DNA from: a virus
DNA length: 26,803 nt
Direction: 5' to 3' (one strand)
Virus record (IMG/VR): IMGVR_UViG_3300028844_001926
Coordinates: 1-26,803 of that record
Of the stretch, positions 14,623-22,542 are shown piece after piece. Made by a program: the position numbers and the translations under genes. How positions within the stretch are numbered: position 1 is the first letter of the stretch; every line of letters starts with the position of its first letter. The notes under the pieces are model-generated. The model worked only from the letters and a program-made list of their open reading frames with translations. It made no database searches and was not told the origin of the DNA.

Positions 14623-14632
14623 GGATAAATAA
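14623..14632 (+). promoter_or_regulatory. GGATAAATAA late-promoter-like motif 3
   Basis: This is the third copy of the ten-base motif, again preceded by AAAA and placed immediately after a stop codon. It lies 62 bases before the scaffold ATG. It would give the scaffold and major capsid genes their own strong late start. Confidence 0.5.
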
Positions 14633-14642
14633 AGCTATAAAC

Positions 14643-14676
14643 AAGTTTGATACATTTAGTATCCAACCCTAAACTT
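14643..14676 (+). other. Hairpin in scaffold leader
   Basis: GATAC-ATTTA-GTATC (14649-14663) is nested inside AAGTTT/AAACTT (14643-14648 with 14671-14676), with a bulge on the 3' side. It follows the late-promoter-like motif and ends just before the AAAGGA ribosome site, so it would form the 5' end of the scaffold/capsid mRNA and may protect it. Confidence 0.4.
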
Positions 14677-14693
14677 AATAAAGGAATATTGAC

Positions 14694-15380
14694 ATGACAA
14701 TTGATAATCATGGTGCAGAGATGCAAACTGAAACTGTAGACACTGGGGATACAGCAACAGGCCAAACAAATGACTCCCAGGTTGAAGCCACTAAGACTTT
14801 TACACAAGAAGAAGTAAATGATCTTATTGGTAAGCGTATTGCCCAAGTTAACAAGAAATATGAAAATGTTGACTTAGATGAATACACCGCACTCAAGAGC
14901 TTGAAAGAGCAAGTTGAGGAAGAGACACTGATCAAGAAGGAAGACTTTAATGGTGTTCTTAAGAAACAGAAAGAGAAAAGTGACAAAGAAATTACTAGAC
15001 TTAGAACTGAACTTGAGAGCATTAAGATTGATGGAGCATTAATTGATGCGGCATCTAAAGCTAAAAGTGTTGCACCTGATCATGTAGCTCAATTACTGAG
15101 ACAGAACATTAAACTAGATACAGAAGGTCATGTTATTGTAACTGACAAAGAAGGTAAACAAAGATATACGGATAGTGCAGATCCTATGAGTGTTGACAAT
15201 CTAGTTGAAGAGTTCCTATCTGGAAACACATACTTCAAAAGTGCCGGCCCTAGTGGTGCAGGCTCTAAGGGTAATACAAATAACGCTAGTCCACAGAGTT
15301 TGGATTTAGCACAACTTGATATGAACAAAGCTGAACACAGAGAAATCTATAAAAAGATGAAAGTGGAAGGCAAAGTTTAA
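14694..15380 (+). CDS. Capsid scaffolding protein, 228 aa
   Basis: The protein has the signature composition of a scaffold: an acidic, disordered N-terminus (residues 1-35), then FTQEEVNDLIGKRIAQVNKK and a long coiled coil to about residue 110 (EEETLIKKEDFNGVLKKQ and following). A Gly/Ser/Asn-rich linker and a short basic C-terminal helix HREIYKKMKVEGKV complete it; such tails usually bind the coat protein. It sits directly before the major capsid gene. The ribosome site AAAGGA is nine bases upstream. I see no protease domain, so prohead maturation would be protease-free or use an unseen enzyme. Confidence 0.8.
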   Translation: MTIDNHGAEMQTETVDTGDTATGQTNDSQVEATKTFTQEEVNDLIGKRIAQVNKKYENVDLDEYTALKSLKEQVEEETLIKKEDFNGVLKKQKEKSDKEITRLRTELESIKIDGALIDAASKAKSVAPDHVAQLLRQNIKLDTEGHVIVTDKEGKQRYTDSADPMSVDNLVEEFLSGNTYFKSAGPSGAGSKGNTNNASPQSLDLAQLDMNKAEHREIYKKMKVEGKV

Positions 15381-15415
15381 TTAATAATATAACCATTTAT
15401 TAGGAGAAATATAAA

Positions 15416-16276
15416 ATGGCACATGAATACGCATCAGGATTTAGCCTGACGGACTTAATGGTTCCAACTAAAGCAGCTACAATTTTTGCAGCTCAGGAAT
15501 CATCTTTATACATGGGCGGAGCACTAGTTCCAATGTTAAATTGCCCAGCAGGATCTACACAAGTTAAAGTTCCTAAATTAGCAAAAATCACAGACCCAAC
15601 AGTAGTTTCAACAGAAGCTGATTCAACTACAGGCATTGGTGACATTTCTGTTACTGCAATGTCTGATTCATCTGTTCCAATTAACTTAGGCCTTTACGCT
15701 TCAAGAAGTGTTGTAAGAGACTTAGGTGGTGTTGACACAAATGAAATTGGTAGAGTTTTAGGTAACTCTATTGCATCAGTATGGGACAAAGCTGTAACGG
15801 CTTCTTTTGCTGGTCTAACTGAACAAGAAATGGGTGCAGGCGCAGCCAACACTCTTGCAGTTTCAGACATCTTTGAAGCAGTAGCAACAATCCGTGGTAA
15901 CGGTGAAACAGGTGCATTGTTTGGTATTATTGGAACTAACCAATACGCAGCTCTTATGGCTGACATTGGTGGATCAGCATTTGCTGGTGGTGAATTCCAA
16001 AACACAGCAATGCGTAATGGATACTTTGGCACAATTGCTGGTGTTCCATTATATGTATCATCATATGTGAATGACACAGACATGGGCACAACTGCACATA
16101 AACCAGCGGCATGTATTATGTCAGCTGACGCAGTTAAAGGTGCTACACAAGGCGGCGTAAACTTAGAAATAAGCAGACGCCCAGAAGCAGTTGGTTTTGA
16201 TGTTGTTGCATCATTGGCGGCTGGTGTTGCAGTTACTGACGCAACACGCGGTGTTATCATCATTGATGAAGCATAA
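15416..16276 (+). CDS. Major capsid protein, 286 aa
   Basis: This is the coat protein, identified by its place after the scaffold, its strong TTAGGAGAAAT ribosome site, and an HK97-fold style sequence. It has an N-terminal arm, a Gly/Ala-rich spine helix region (NEIGRVLGNSIASVWDKAV), and a peripheral domain with GALFGIIGTNQYAALM and GTIAGVPLYVSSYV. At about residue 250 comes the conserved-looking RRPEAVGFDVVASLAAGVAV, common near the end of such coats. At 286 aa it is in the short range for the fold. A strong hairpin terminator follows, so transcription is partly stopped here and capsid dosage raised. Confidence 0.88.
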   Translation: MAHEYASGFSLTDLMVPTKAATIFAAQESSLYMGGALVPMLNCPAGSTQVKVPKLAKITDPTVVSTEADSTTGIGDISVTAMSDSSVPINLGLYASRSVVRDLGGVDTNEIGRVLGNSIASVWDKAVTASFAGLTEQEMGAGAANTLAVSDIFEAVATIRGNGETGALFGIIGTNQYAALMADIGGSAFAGGEFQNTAMRNGYFGTIAGVPLYVSSYVNDTDMGTTAHKPAACIMSADAVKGATQGGVNLEISRRPEAVGFDVVASLAAGVAVTDATRGVIIIDEA

Positions 16277-16290
16277 GAAGTAAACACTAT

Positions 16291-16320
16291 ACTAGGGGAT
16301 CTAATCCCCTAGTTATTTTA
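16291..16320 (+). terminator. Hairpin terminator after the capsid gene
   Basis: ACTAGGGGAT (16291-16300) pairs perfectly with ATCCCCTAGT (16304-16313) around a three-base loop, followed by TATTTTAAT. The stem is strong but the T-run is interrupted, so partial termination is expected, letting some transcription pass into the connector genes. Confidence 0.7.
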
Positions 16321-16334
16321 ATAGGAGAAATAAA

Positions 16335-16748
16335 TTGGCTTACGCAACAGCAGAAAACTTAAACTTTTATGCTCCAGAAGTATATGAAGGTGACACAGAG
16401 GATTGGGACACAGAACTGGCATTAGCTGAAACTGATATCAGAAACAAGATTGAAGTTAAGTGGTATGATCAAGTTAAAGGTGACAGAGAATTTGATGCAT
16501 CTAAATTAACCGAAGGGCAATGGACTAAGGCTACTGTTTATCAGACATTGGTAGCATATGTGCTACCTAAGATGTCAACCTTTAGAATTGATGATACATT
16601 CATTGAACAAATTAAGTTCTATCAGGACCGTTTGAAAGATGAATTAAATATGCAATTTGCATTGGGTATAAAGTATGATGATGATGGTGACGGAACAGTT
16701 ACTGATGCAGAAACATACAAATACGCTCAAACTAGGTTATTCAGATAA
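16335..16748 (+). CDS. Head-tail connector protein with an EF-hand-like loop, 137 aa
   Basis: Start is TTG at 16335 with TAGGAGAAAT upstream. The helical protein (AYATAENLNFYAPEVYEG at the N-terminus, then DWDTELALAETDIRNKIE) follows the capsid gene and precedes the tail terminator, the usual place of gp6-like adaptors that dock on the portal. Near residue 115 is DDDGDGTVTDAE, which fits the canonical twelve-residue EF-hand calcium loop (D1, D3, D5, G6, E12). The stop overlaps the next start as TAATG. The connector role is by position and composition. Confidence 0.65.
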   Translation: MAYATAENLNFYAPEVYEGDTEDWDTELALAETDIRNKIEVKWYDQVKGDREFDASKLTEGQWTKATVYQTLVAYVLPKMSTFRIDDTFIEQIKFYQDRLKDELNMQFALGIKYDDDGDGTVTDAETYKYAQTRLFR

Positions 16749-17170
16749 TGGCTAGCAGTGACAGAGAAAGCATATGTGCTGAACTTGTAGATTTGTTTAA
16801 AAAGCAAAGATCAGTTAAGTTTGGTAGAGTAGTTAGGGACCCTATTATCCCTGAAGAACTACCACGCACAGCATTCCCGGCAGTATATATTGAATCAAGT
16901 GATGAAGATATAGAAGATATTGCATTTAGTGGATTGAGACAAGGTGTTATGGAAGTTGAATGCGTGGTAGTAATATCAGGCAAAGCACGAAATACACAAC
17001 TCAATGTAGCTATCAAGGCAATGGAAGACACTGTCAATGCAGATAGAACGCTGGGCAGTAAGGCAACAGATTGTTCTCTTACGAGAATAGAACAGCTTGA
17101 AGCAGGAGACATGAGTCCATTCAGCTCAAGCAGAGTAGTGTTTACAGTATCATATGTATATACTATTTAA
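16748..17170 (+). CDS. Tail terminator / tail completion protein, 140 aa
   Basis: The protein is an alpha/beta domain: an N-terminal helix SICAELVDLFKKQRSVKFG, a strand AFPAVYIESSDED, then MEVECVVVISGKA and a helix VAIKAMEDTVNADRTLG, ending in FTVSYVYTI. This strand-helix-strand pattern and length match lambda gpU-like or minor-tail terminators, which cap the tail tube and join it to the head. It sits between the connector and the tail tube gene and is coupled to the connector by a TAATG overlap. The family assignment is by pattern, not by a diagnostic motif. Confidence 0.6.
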   Translation: MASSDRESICAELVDLFKKQRSVKFGRVVRDPIIPEELPRTAFPAVYIESSDEDIEDIAFSGLRQGVMEVECVVVISGKARNTQLNVAIKAMEDTVNADRTLGSKATDCSLTRIEQLEAGDMSPFSSSRVVFTVSYVYTI

Positions 17171-17194
17171 TAATCATTATTAAGGAGAAATATA

Positions 17195-17593
17195 ATGGCT
17201 ACAATTAAAGGTTCAGAGGGTTCACTTAAAGTTGGATCTGATAATACCAATGAAGTAGAATTAGCTCAAGTAAAAAGCTATTCATTAACTGAGTCAGCTG
17301 ATACGGCAGAAACAACAGTTATGGGCAATAATGCATCATACAAATCTTTCACTGCAACTTTAAAAAGTTGGGAAGGTTCATGTGACATCATTTATGACCA
17401 CGATGATTTTTCAAATGCTAATCTAAATGCAGGTGCAGATATCTATTTGGAATTATATCCAGAAGAAACTGATACTACAAACAAGTATTCAGGTAATGCA
17501 GTTGTTACTAGTTTTGAAATTACTGCTGACACTGGTGATCTAGTTCAAGCAACCGTTAACTTCCAAGGCAACGGCGCACTAGCAAGAACATAA
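17195..17593 (+). CDS. Major tail tube protein, 132 aa
   Basis: The protein is a compact all-beta domain: GSEGSLKVGSDNTNEVELAQ, SYSLTESADTAETTVMG, ATLKSWEGSCDIIYD, then ADIYLELYPEE and VVTSFEITADTGDLVQATVN ending in FQGNGAL. This succession and the closing F-x-G-N-G-x-L are typical of TP901-1/lambda-V-like tail tube subunits. A strong AAGGAGAAAT ribosome site and a following hairpin terminator fit a gene expressed in many copies. It is followed by a gp10-like protein and the tail chaperones. Confidence 0.8.
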   Translation: MATIKGSEGSLKVGSDNTNEVELAQVKSYSLTESADTAETTVMGNNASYKSFTATLKSWEGSCDIIYDHDDFSNANLNAGADIYLELYPEETDTTNKYSGNAVVTSFEITADTGDLVQATVNFQGNGALART

Positions 17594-17623
17594 AGTATAG
17601 GCAGGGGCAATCCTGCCTTTACT
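17594..17623 (+). terminator. Hairpin terminator after the tail tube gene
   Basis: AGTA-T-AGGCAGG pairs with CCTGCCT-T-TACT around a six-base loop with one mismatch. Only three T follow the core stem, so it should act as an attenuator rather than a full stop, in the same way as the hairpin after the capsid gene. Confidence 0.6.
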
Positions 17624-17642
17624 AACACTAGGAGAACATATT

Positions 17643-17930
17643 ATGTCAAAACCAGAAAAAGCAATGAAAGACTTAAAATCAACAATGCAAAATGATTTTG
17701 ATAAATTTGTTACTGAGTTTTCAAGTAACTTAAAAGTTAGAACCCCAATTAGAACAGGCGCGGCGAGACGAGCTTGGGCTAAAGTAAGTAACTTAAAAAT
17801 TGGTTCAGGTGCAACAAAAAGAATACTAACTAACGCAGTTGGCTATGCCAGTATATTAGATGATGGTTGGTCAAGGCAAGAGCCACAAGGTATTGTTAAG
17901 AATGCATTTAAACAAACGAGAACAAAATAA
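17643..17930 (+). CDS. HK97 gp10-like head-tail/tail completion protein, 95 aa
   Basis: The sequence carries the HK97-gp10-like signature: an N-terminal helix, then KVRTPIRTGAARRAWAKVSN, the typical P-x-R-T-G-x-x-R-x-x-W stretch, and later ILTNAVGYASILDDGWS followed by GIVKNAFKQ. Family members join the head-tail connector to the tail. The 95-aa length is slightly short. It lies after the tail tube gene, whereas this family is more often encoded between connector and tail terminator. Ribosome site TAGGAGAA. Confidence 0.7.
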   Translation: MSKPEKAMKDLKSTMQNDFDKFVTEFSSNLKVRTPIRTGAARRAWAKVSNLKIGSGATKRILTNAVGYASILDDGWSRQEPQGIVKNAFKQTRTK

Positions 17931-17949
17931 CTAACAAGGAGAAATCGTT

Positions 17950-18303
17950 ATGAGTGAAGACACAAAGATTAATATTGTTGAAAACGCAACTAAGCATTTT
18001 CAATCACAACTAGCAGGAGATCTATTACACATAGAAGTTCCAGAATGGGATTGCACAATCTATTTCAAGCCAGCATTTACATTTGCACAGCAAGAAAAGA
18101 TTATTGCATTAAGTAATGAAGGTAAAATGGTTGAAGCATTAGTTGAAACACTAATTGTAAGAGCCTTAGACAAAGATGGTAAGAAAGTATTTAGACCAGC
18201 AATGAAACCTAAGTTAATGCATGAAATTGATCCTAATGTAATTATTAGAGTTGTGACTGAAATGAACCAAGAGATCAAAGAGGAAGATCTGGGAAAGCAC
18301 TAA
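17950..18303 (+). CDS. Tail assembly chaperone (lambda gpG analogue), 117 aa
   Basis: The unshifted product has an N-terminal beta region (LLHIEVPEWDCTIYFKPAFT) followed by helices FAQQEKIIALSNEGKMVEAL and VIIRVVTEMNQE, and ends in EDLGKH. It is located directly before the tape measure gene, and a second frame continues past its stop. In lambda, gpG and the shifted gpGT coat the tape measure during tail assembly. The sequence is not obviously homologous to lambda, but position and the slippery site support the role. The ribosome site is AAGGAGAAA. Confidence 0.8.
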   Translation: MSEDTKINIVENATKHFQSQLAGDLLHIEVPEWDCTIYFKPAFTFAQQEKIIALSNEGKMVEALVETLIVRALDKDGKKVFRPAMKPKLMHEIDPNVIIRVVTEMNQEIKEEDLGKH

Positions 18304-18440
18304 AACAAGAACGAGATTTATATTTTATCTTTTTCTTGGCTGAACAATTGGGAAAAACAGTTGAATGGGTTATGAACAACATGTCAGTGTTAGAACTAAA
18401 AGCCTGGGCACAATACTATATTGTGAAGAATGAAAAATAA
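17950..18440 (+). CDS. Tail assembly chaperone fusion by -1 frameshift (gpGT analogue), about 163 aa
   Basis: Slipping back one base at GGGAAAG (18291-18297), just before the TAA of the chaperone, lets translation continue in the -1 frame to TAA at 18438-18440. This adds 47 residues (ALKQERDLYFIFFLAEQLGK, then TVEWVMNNMSVLELKAWAQY and a short tail). The extension has no start codon near the overlap, and its TVEWVMNNMSVLELKAW segment is typical of the T domain of tail chaperones, which binds the tail tube protein. The extension ends 11 bases before the tape measure ATG. The slip frequency cannot be read from sequence. Confidence 0.8.
18291..18297 (+). promoter_or_regulatory. Programmed -1 frameshift slippery site GGGAAAG
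   Basis: In the zero frame the bases read G-GGA-AAG, exactly the X-XXY-YYZ-type heptamer used by the lambda G/GT genes. The zero-frame stop is four bases downstream (CAC TAA), and the -1 frame stays open for 47 more codons. Confidence 0.85.
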
Positions 18441-18451
18441 GGAATTAGAAC

Positions 18452-20212
18452 ATGAGCACCAATTATACAATTGACATTAATGCTAAAGACAACACCAAAG
18501 GTGCAATGGGTAGTGTCGGAGGCGGTCTTACTACATTAAACAACAAAGCATCAAAACTTAAATTAGCTCTTGGAGCAGCCGCTGTTGCAGGTGCAGGTAT
18601 TATGGCAGGTAAAGCTGTGTTAGGTGCAATTGATAACATGGATTCATTGGCAAAGAGTGCCAGAGCAGCCGGAGCAGCAACAAGCAACGAGGCGTTCCAA
18701 GGCTTCCAAGTAATGAAGCAGGCTATGAATGAAGCAGGTATTGACGCCGCTACATTTGATAGAGCAATGCTTCAAACAAATTCAAGACTTAAAGCAGGAA
18801 CAGAAGGGCAGAAATCATTTGCCGCAGTTACTGACAAATTAGGTGATAGCATTCTTGATATGAATGGTGAACTGAAAAGTGGACCAGAACTATTACAAGA
18901 AATGATGAATGCCTTAAATGAAGGCACAATTACAACAGAAGAATTTGCAAAAGTAGTTGGTGGACGAGCTGGTCCATTGATTCAAGAACAGTTTGCAAGT
19001 CTTAATACTAGTGCAGAAGACTTACAAGCTACATTAGATGATGTTGCAGCAAACTCAAACATCGTAGATGTAAGTGCAGCCGAGAACGCAGAACTATTCA
19101 ATGACACAGTAGGTAGATTAAAAGAAGGTATGGGTCAGTTAATGACTGATGCCATTACACCACTACTACCAGTGTTAACCACACTAGCAACAGAATTAAT
19201 GGCTAAAATGCCAGATATAATTGATGGTGTTACTAATGCATTTGAAACACTCAAACCAGTATTAGATCTACTTGGCACAGTAATAAGTGAAATACTTTGG
19301 CCAATGTTACAGAATGTATTTACAGTATTAGGAACCATTGCTGAAGCAATTGCACCACTGGTAGAAAAATCAATACCAGCAATAAAAGAAGGATTTAAAA
19401 CTGCAGGTGAAATTATTGATGGACTTGTTACTTTCTTTACTAACTTAATTGAAAAGATTAAATTAATACCAGAAGAAGTTAAAAAGATGAAAGAAGCTAT
19501 TGTTGGTAAAATGGGTGATATGGTTCAAGGAACCAAAGACAAACTAAACGGCTGGAAAGACAGTGTGTTAGGTATCTTTAGTAAAACAGAAGATGAAGCA
19601 GTTGGTAACTCAATTATTCCAGATATGGTTGATGCAATCATAGATGAATTTACTAGAATGAAAGAAGTTACTGTTGAAACAACTGAAGATATGAGTAAAG
19701 GTATTACTGACACAATGGATGATGGAATGTCATCTTTTACTGATACATTAACCAATGCATTTAGTGATGGTAAGTTAGAAATGAATGACTTTAAAGGTTA
19801 CTTCAAGTCAACAATGACATCAATGGTTAAAGATGCAATATTTGGTTCAAACAAAATTAGTCAATCACTTGGTAGTAGTTTACACGGTGGTGGCAAGAAA
19901 AGCGGCATTGGTGGATTTGTTAGTAGTTTCATTGGTGGACTATTTGGTCGTGCAAGTGGTGGACCAGTTACAGGAAATAAGAGTTACCTAGTAGGAGAAC
20001 AAGGTCCAGAATTATTTACGCCAAGTGGTAATGGACGCATAACTAGAAATGGTGAAGGCAACAGTGGCACTAGTGAAGGCTTAACAGTAAACTTCAATCT
20101 AAATACAATAGATTCAAGAAGTGGCACAGAATTTATACTAGAACAAAAACAGCAGATTGTAGGAATGATCAATGATGCTTACACTAAACGAGGCCGTCAA
20201 GGAGTTTATTAA
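18452..20212 (+). CDS. Tail tape measure protein, 586 aa
   Basis: The tape measure sets tail length and is ejected at infection. An Ala/Gly-rich hydrophobic helix lies near residues 35-60 (KLALGAAAVAGAGIMAGKAV), and helical repeats continue through the centre. Long hydrophobic segments fall around 230-305 (ITPLLPVLTTLATELMAKMP and LGTVISEILWPMLQNVFTVL). The C-terminus carries the hallmark GRASGGPVTGNKSYLVGEQG-type motif with PELFTPSGNGRI (about 500-530). At 586 residues the implied tail is fairly short for a siphovirus. It follows the chaperone pair and overlaps the next gene as TAATG. Confidence 0.9.
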   Translation: MSTNYTIDINAKDNTKGAMGSVGGGLTTLNNKASKLKLALGAAAVAGAGIMAGKAVLGAIDNMDSLAKSARAAGAATSNEAFQGFQVMKQAMNEAGIDAATFDRAMLQTNSRLKAGTEGQKSFAAVTDKLGDSILDMNGELKSGPELLQEMMNALNEGTITTEEFAKVVGGRAGPLIQEQFASLNTSAEDLQATLDDVAANSNIVDVSAAENAELFNDTVGRLKEGMGQLMTDAITPLLPVLTTLATELMAKMPDIIDGVTNAFETLKPVLDLLGTVISEILWPMLQNVFTVLGTIAEAIAPLVEKSIPAIKEGFKTAGEIIDGLVTFFTNLIEKIKLIPEEVKKMKEAIVGKMGDMVQGTKDKLNGWKDSVLGIFSKTEDEAVGNSIIPDMVDAIIDEFTRMKEVTVETTEDMSKGITDTMDDGMSSFTDTLTNAFSDGKLEMNDFKGYFKSTMTSMVKDAIFGSNKISQSLGSSLHGGGKKSGIGGFVSSFIGGLFGRASGGPVTGNKSYLVGEQGPELFTPSGNGRITRNGEGNSGTSEGLTVNFNLNTIDSRSGTEFILEQKQQIVGMINDAYTKRGRQGVY

Positions 20213-21486
20213 TGCTTACTATATTAGAATACCCAGATACAACTAATCCACATTTTATTGATCCACTTTACATTGGTAATAATACTACAGGATTTCAAGG
20301 AAGAATTAAAAGTTTAAGAGATGGAAACTATCAAACATTGAACAGTGGAACACCACCAGCTAGTGTTGATAGTATGATGGAAAACATCAGTAGATTCAAA
20401 TACTATCTAAAGCACAATTCATACAGCAACAACATATCAATATATGATATATGGTATTTGCCAATGATAAGAGGCACAGTAAACTCAAGTGGAGTTATTA
20501 CTGCTGTTGATATTATTACATACGGCAATCAAAGATTTAGACAACAAACAGGTAGTTCAAGTTTTACAGGTTCGGCACGCATTAAAGCAAATGGAAGATT
20601 TTGGAAAGAAGGCGTAGCAACTGTATCAACTACAGGCAGTGTTGCAAACATAAGCATAAGTGCTGGTAGTGATGGTTACATTGACAGTGTATCATTAAAC
20701 TCGGGTGGTAGTGGTTATGGAAGTGCAGGCTATGTTATGTTTGAAATAGAACAAGCAGCCGCAGATACATATCCAGCAACACCAACTGCATTAGAAGCCG
20801 CAGATACTTGGGACACAGATAATGGTTGGACAAACGGAAGTGAAGATACAATCAAAGTATGGCCAACTGTTGTAGGACCAACAAGTGCTGAAGTAAAATA
20901 CGATCAACCAGCAAGTATTACAAGATCACAAACAGGTAAGAAATATGTTAAGAGTGCAGGCTTTACCAAGTGGGGTATTGAACTGAGTTATCCACCAATG
21001 ACAGCTGATCAATTTAAACAGTTTCACAGTGTTGTTCAAGCAGCAAGAGGACAAACAACTCCATTCTTACTAAAACTAAATCCAAATGGAAAAAGCATAA
21101 TATGGAAAAACCTAAACAGTAACAACAGTGCAAACAATTTAAGATTAAAAGATGATGTTGATGTTAGTGTTGAGAATCAAGTTATACTATTAGAAGGCTT
21201 AGAAGTAGGTGATACACTAAACAAAGGTGATGTAATCATTGGACAAAATGGTGACAACAACGGAGAAATAAATACTATCATAAGCACTGCAGATGCAAAT
21301 GTATTTGGTGAAGCTAAAGTTAGATTAGCATACGGAATAAGAGCTGATCAATCAACAGGCGATCCTTGGAGCACTGCACCAGATGAAGTAATTGTTAGTT
21401 TAACTGATAATGAATTTGACTATACAGTTGGCGTTGATGGATTATACAGAATGACAGTTACTATGGAATTGGATGAATGGAAATAA
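20212..21486 (+). CDS. Probable distal tail protein, 424 aa
   Basis: Placed directly after the tape measure, this beta-rich protein is likely part of the tail tip. Its N-terminus (MLTILEYPDTTNPHF) and the central KWGIELSYPPMTADQFKQFH followed by GQTTPFLLKLNP resemble the strand-and-turn pattern of distal tail proteins, with a large Gly/Ser-rich insertion (about residues 100-190, containing SVSLNSGGSGYGSAGYVMFE). It ends FDYTVGVDGLYRMTVTMELD. It is coupled to the tape measure by TAATG. The precise family (DUF2460-like or other) is uncertain. Confidence 0.6.
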   Translation: MLTILEYPDTTNPHFIDPLYIGNNTTGFQGRIKSLRDGNYQTLNSGTPPASVDSMMENISRFKYYLKHNSYSNNISIYDIWYLPMIRGTVNSSGVITAVDIITYGNQRFRQQTGSSSFTGSARIKANGRFWKEGVATVSTTGSVANISISAGSDGYIDSVSLNSGGSGYGSAGYVMFEIEQAAADTYPATPTALEAADTWDTDNGWTNGSEDTIKVWPTVVGPTSAEVKYDQPASITRSQTGKKYVKSAGFTKWGIELSYPPMTADQFKQFHSVVQAARGQTTPFLLKLNPNGKSIIWKNLNSNNSANNLRLKDDVDVSVENQVILLEGLEVGDTLNKGDVIIGQNGDNNGEINTIISTADANVFGEAKVRLAYGIRADQSTGDPWSTAPDEVIVSLTDNEFDYTVGVDGLYRMTVTMELDEWK

Positions 21487-21489
21487 AAT

Positions 21490-22104
21490 ATGGCAGATAG
21501 AGGCATAACAGGAGCATTATTAACTGCAATAGGCAAACAAGTAGTTGTATATTACGAATTGTTTGAAATAACAACAATTCAAAGTGGATCAACTGTTGTA
21601 TATTACCTAACAAATGCACCACAAGATGTGCAAAGCAATGGTAATACATACAGAGCATTTGGTCAGTTTATTGGCATGGGTAGTGTAAGTGAAAATGCTA
21701 CACAAGAAATAGCTCAAATGGCTATTAACATATCAGGCATTCAACCATACGAAGCTAACGCTGTTAACCCTAGTGAAAGTTTTATGGAAACTATTATCAA
21801 AGATACAACCATATACATTGACCAGCCAGTAAAAATATATAGAAGTTTCTACGGGTTAGACAACTTAGAAATAGGTAGTTTTTTGCTGTTTGAAGGACAA
21901 ACAGTATCAGCCGCAATTGAATATGACAGTGAAAATACTGCCGCAGTTGAACTAAAAGTAAGTTCACACTGGGTTAACTTTCAAAGATACACTGGACGCT
22001 TTACAAACACAAACTCACAACAAGTTCACTATAGCAGTGACACAGGATTTGATAGAGCAGTGCGTGTTCAAAAAGACATAGTATGGCAACAACCACCGGA
22101 GTAA
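21490..22104 (+). CDS. Tail tip protein, DUF2163/DUF1833-like, 204 aa
   Basis: The sequence has the recurring features of a widespread tail-hub family: LFEI near the start, YYLTNAPQDVQSNGNTYRAF, VKIYRSF in the middle, and near the C-terminus SSHWVNFQRYTGRFTN then a D-x-G-F-D segment and VWQQPP. In lambda-like and gene-transfer-agent-like tails, a protein of this class lies between the distal tail protein and the NlpC/P60 peptidase, as here. It lacks the cysteines of lambda gpL, so no iron-sulfur cluster is expected. The ATG lies four bases after the previous stop. Confidence 0.7.
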   Translation: MADRGITGALLTAIGKQVVVYYELFEITTIQSGSTVVYYLTNAPQDVQSNGNTYRAFGQFIGMGSVSENATQEIAQMAINISGIQPYEANAVNPSESFMETIIKDTTIYIDQPVKIYRSFYGLDNLEIGSFLLFEGQTVSAAIEYDSENTAAVELKVSSHWVNFQRYTGRFTNTNSQQVHYSSDTGFDRAVRVQKDIVWQQPPE

Positions 22105-22106
22105 AC

Positions 22107-22541
22107 ATGAACCTAGCAGATAGACATAAACTAGCATCATATATAGCCGAGCTTAGACATACTGAACACAATTGGGGTGTTATGGATTGTCAGCTTATGA
22201 CTGTTTATTGGGTTGATAAATTACTAGGCACAAATTATGCCAAAGATATAGCACACAAATACAAAGACAAAAAGAGTGCAGTTGTATTTGCAAAGAGATA
22301 TTTACAAGCTCCAGAGTGGCTTGAGAAAGTAGGCTTTGAAGATATAACTGAACAAGAAACAATATACAAAGATGGTGATGTATGGTTACAGAATCATGGA
22401 ATGTATTATACTGCATGGATAGTGTTTAAGGGATTACTTTACAGTGTTTGTGTAGATACTGGATTAGTTAATACTACACCAGAAGAATTAAGCAATGGAT
22501 TTGGAACAGATGATCCAACAACAAAATTTAGGATGATATAA
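22107..22541 (+). CDS. NlpC/P60-like (DUF6950-like) tail-tip protein, 144 aa
   Basis: I chose ATG 22107, two bases after the previous stop and preceded by CCGGAG; an earlier in-frame ATG at 22083 overlaps the upstream gene. NWGVMDCQLMTVYWVDKLLG (about residues 22-41) matches the W-G-x-x-D-C helix start of NlpC/P60-type tail proteins, with Cys as the likely nucleophile. The usual histidine strand could be NHGMYYTAWIVFKGL (about 94-108), but it is poorly conserved, so catalysis is uncertain. Its place before the J-like protein matches lambda gpK and the GTA cell-wall peptidase. It may cut peptidoglycan during entry. Confidence 0.65.
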   Translation: MNLADRHKLASYIAELRHTEHNWGVMDCQLMTVYWVDKLLGTNYAKDIAHKYKDKKSAVVFAKRYLQAPEWLEKVGFEDITEQETIYKDGDVWLQNHGMYYTAWIVFKGLLYSVCVDTGLVNTTPEELSNGFGTDDPTTKFRMI

Positions 22542-22542
22542 T

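Noticed and set aside
21264-21274. ATAAATA inside the distal tail gene as a late promoter
   Set aside because: It lacks the GG before and A after, lies mid-gene, and such seven-base AT-rich matches are expected by chance in this genome.
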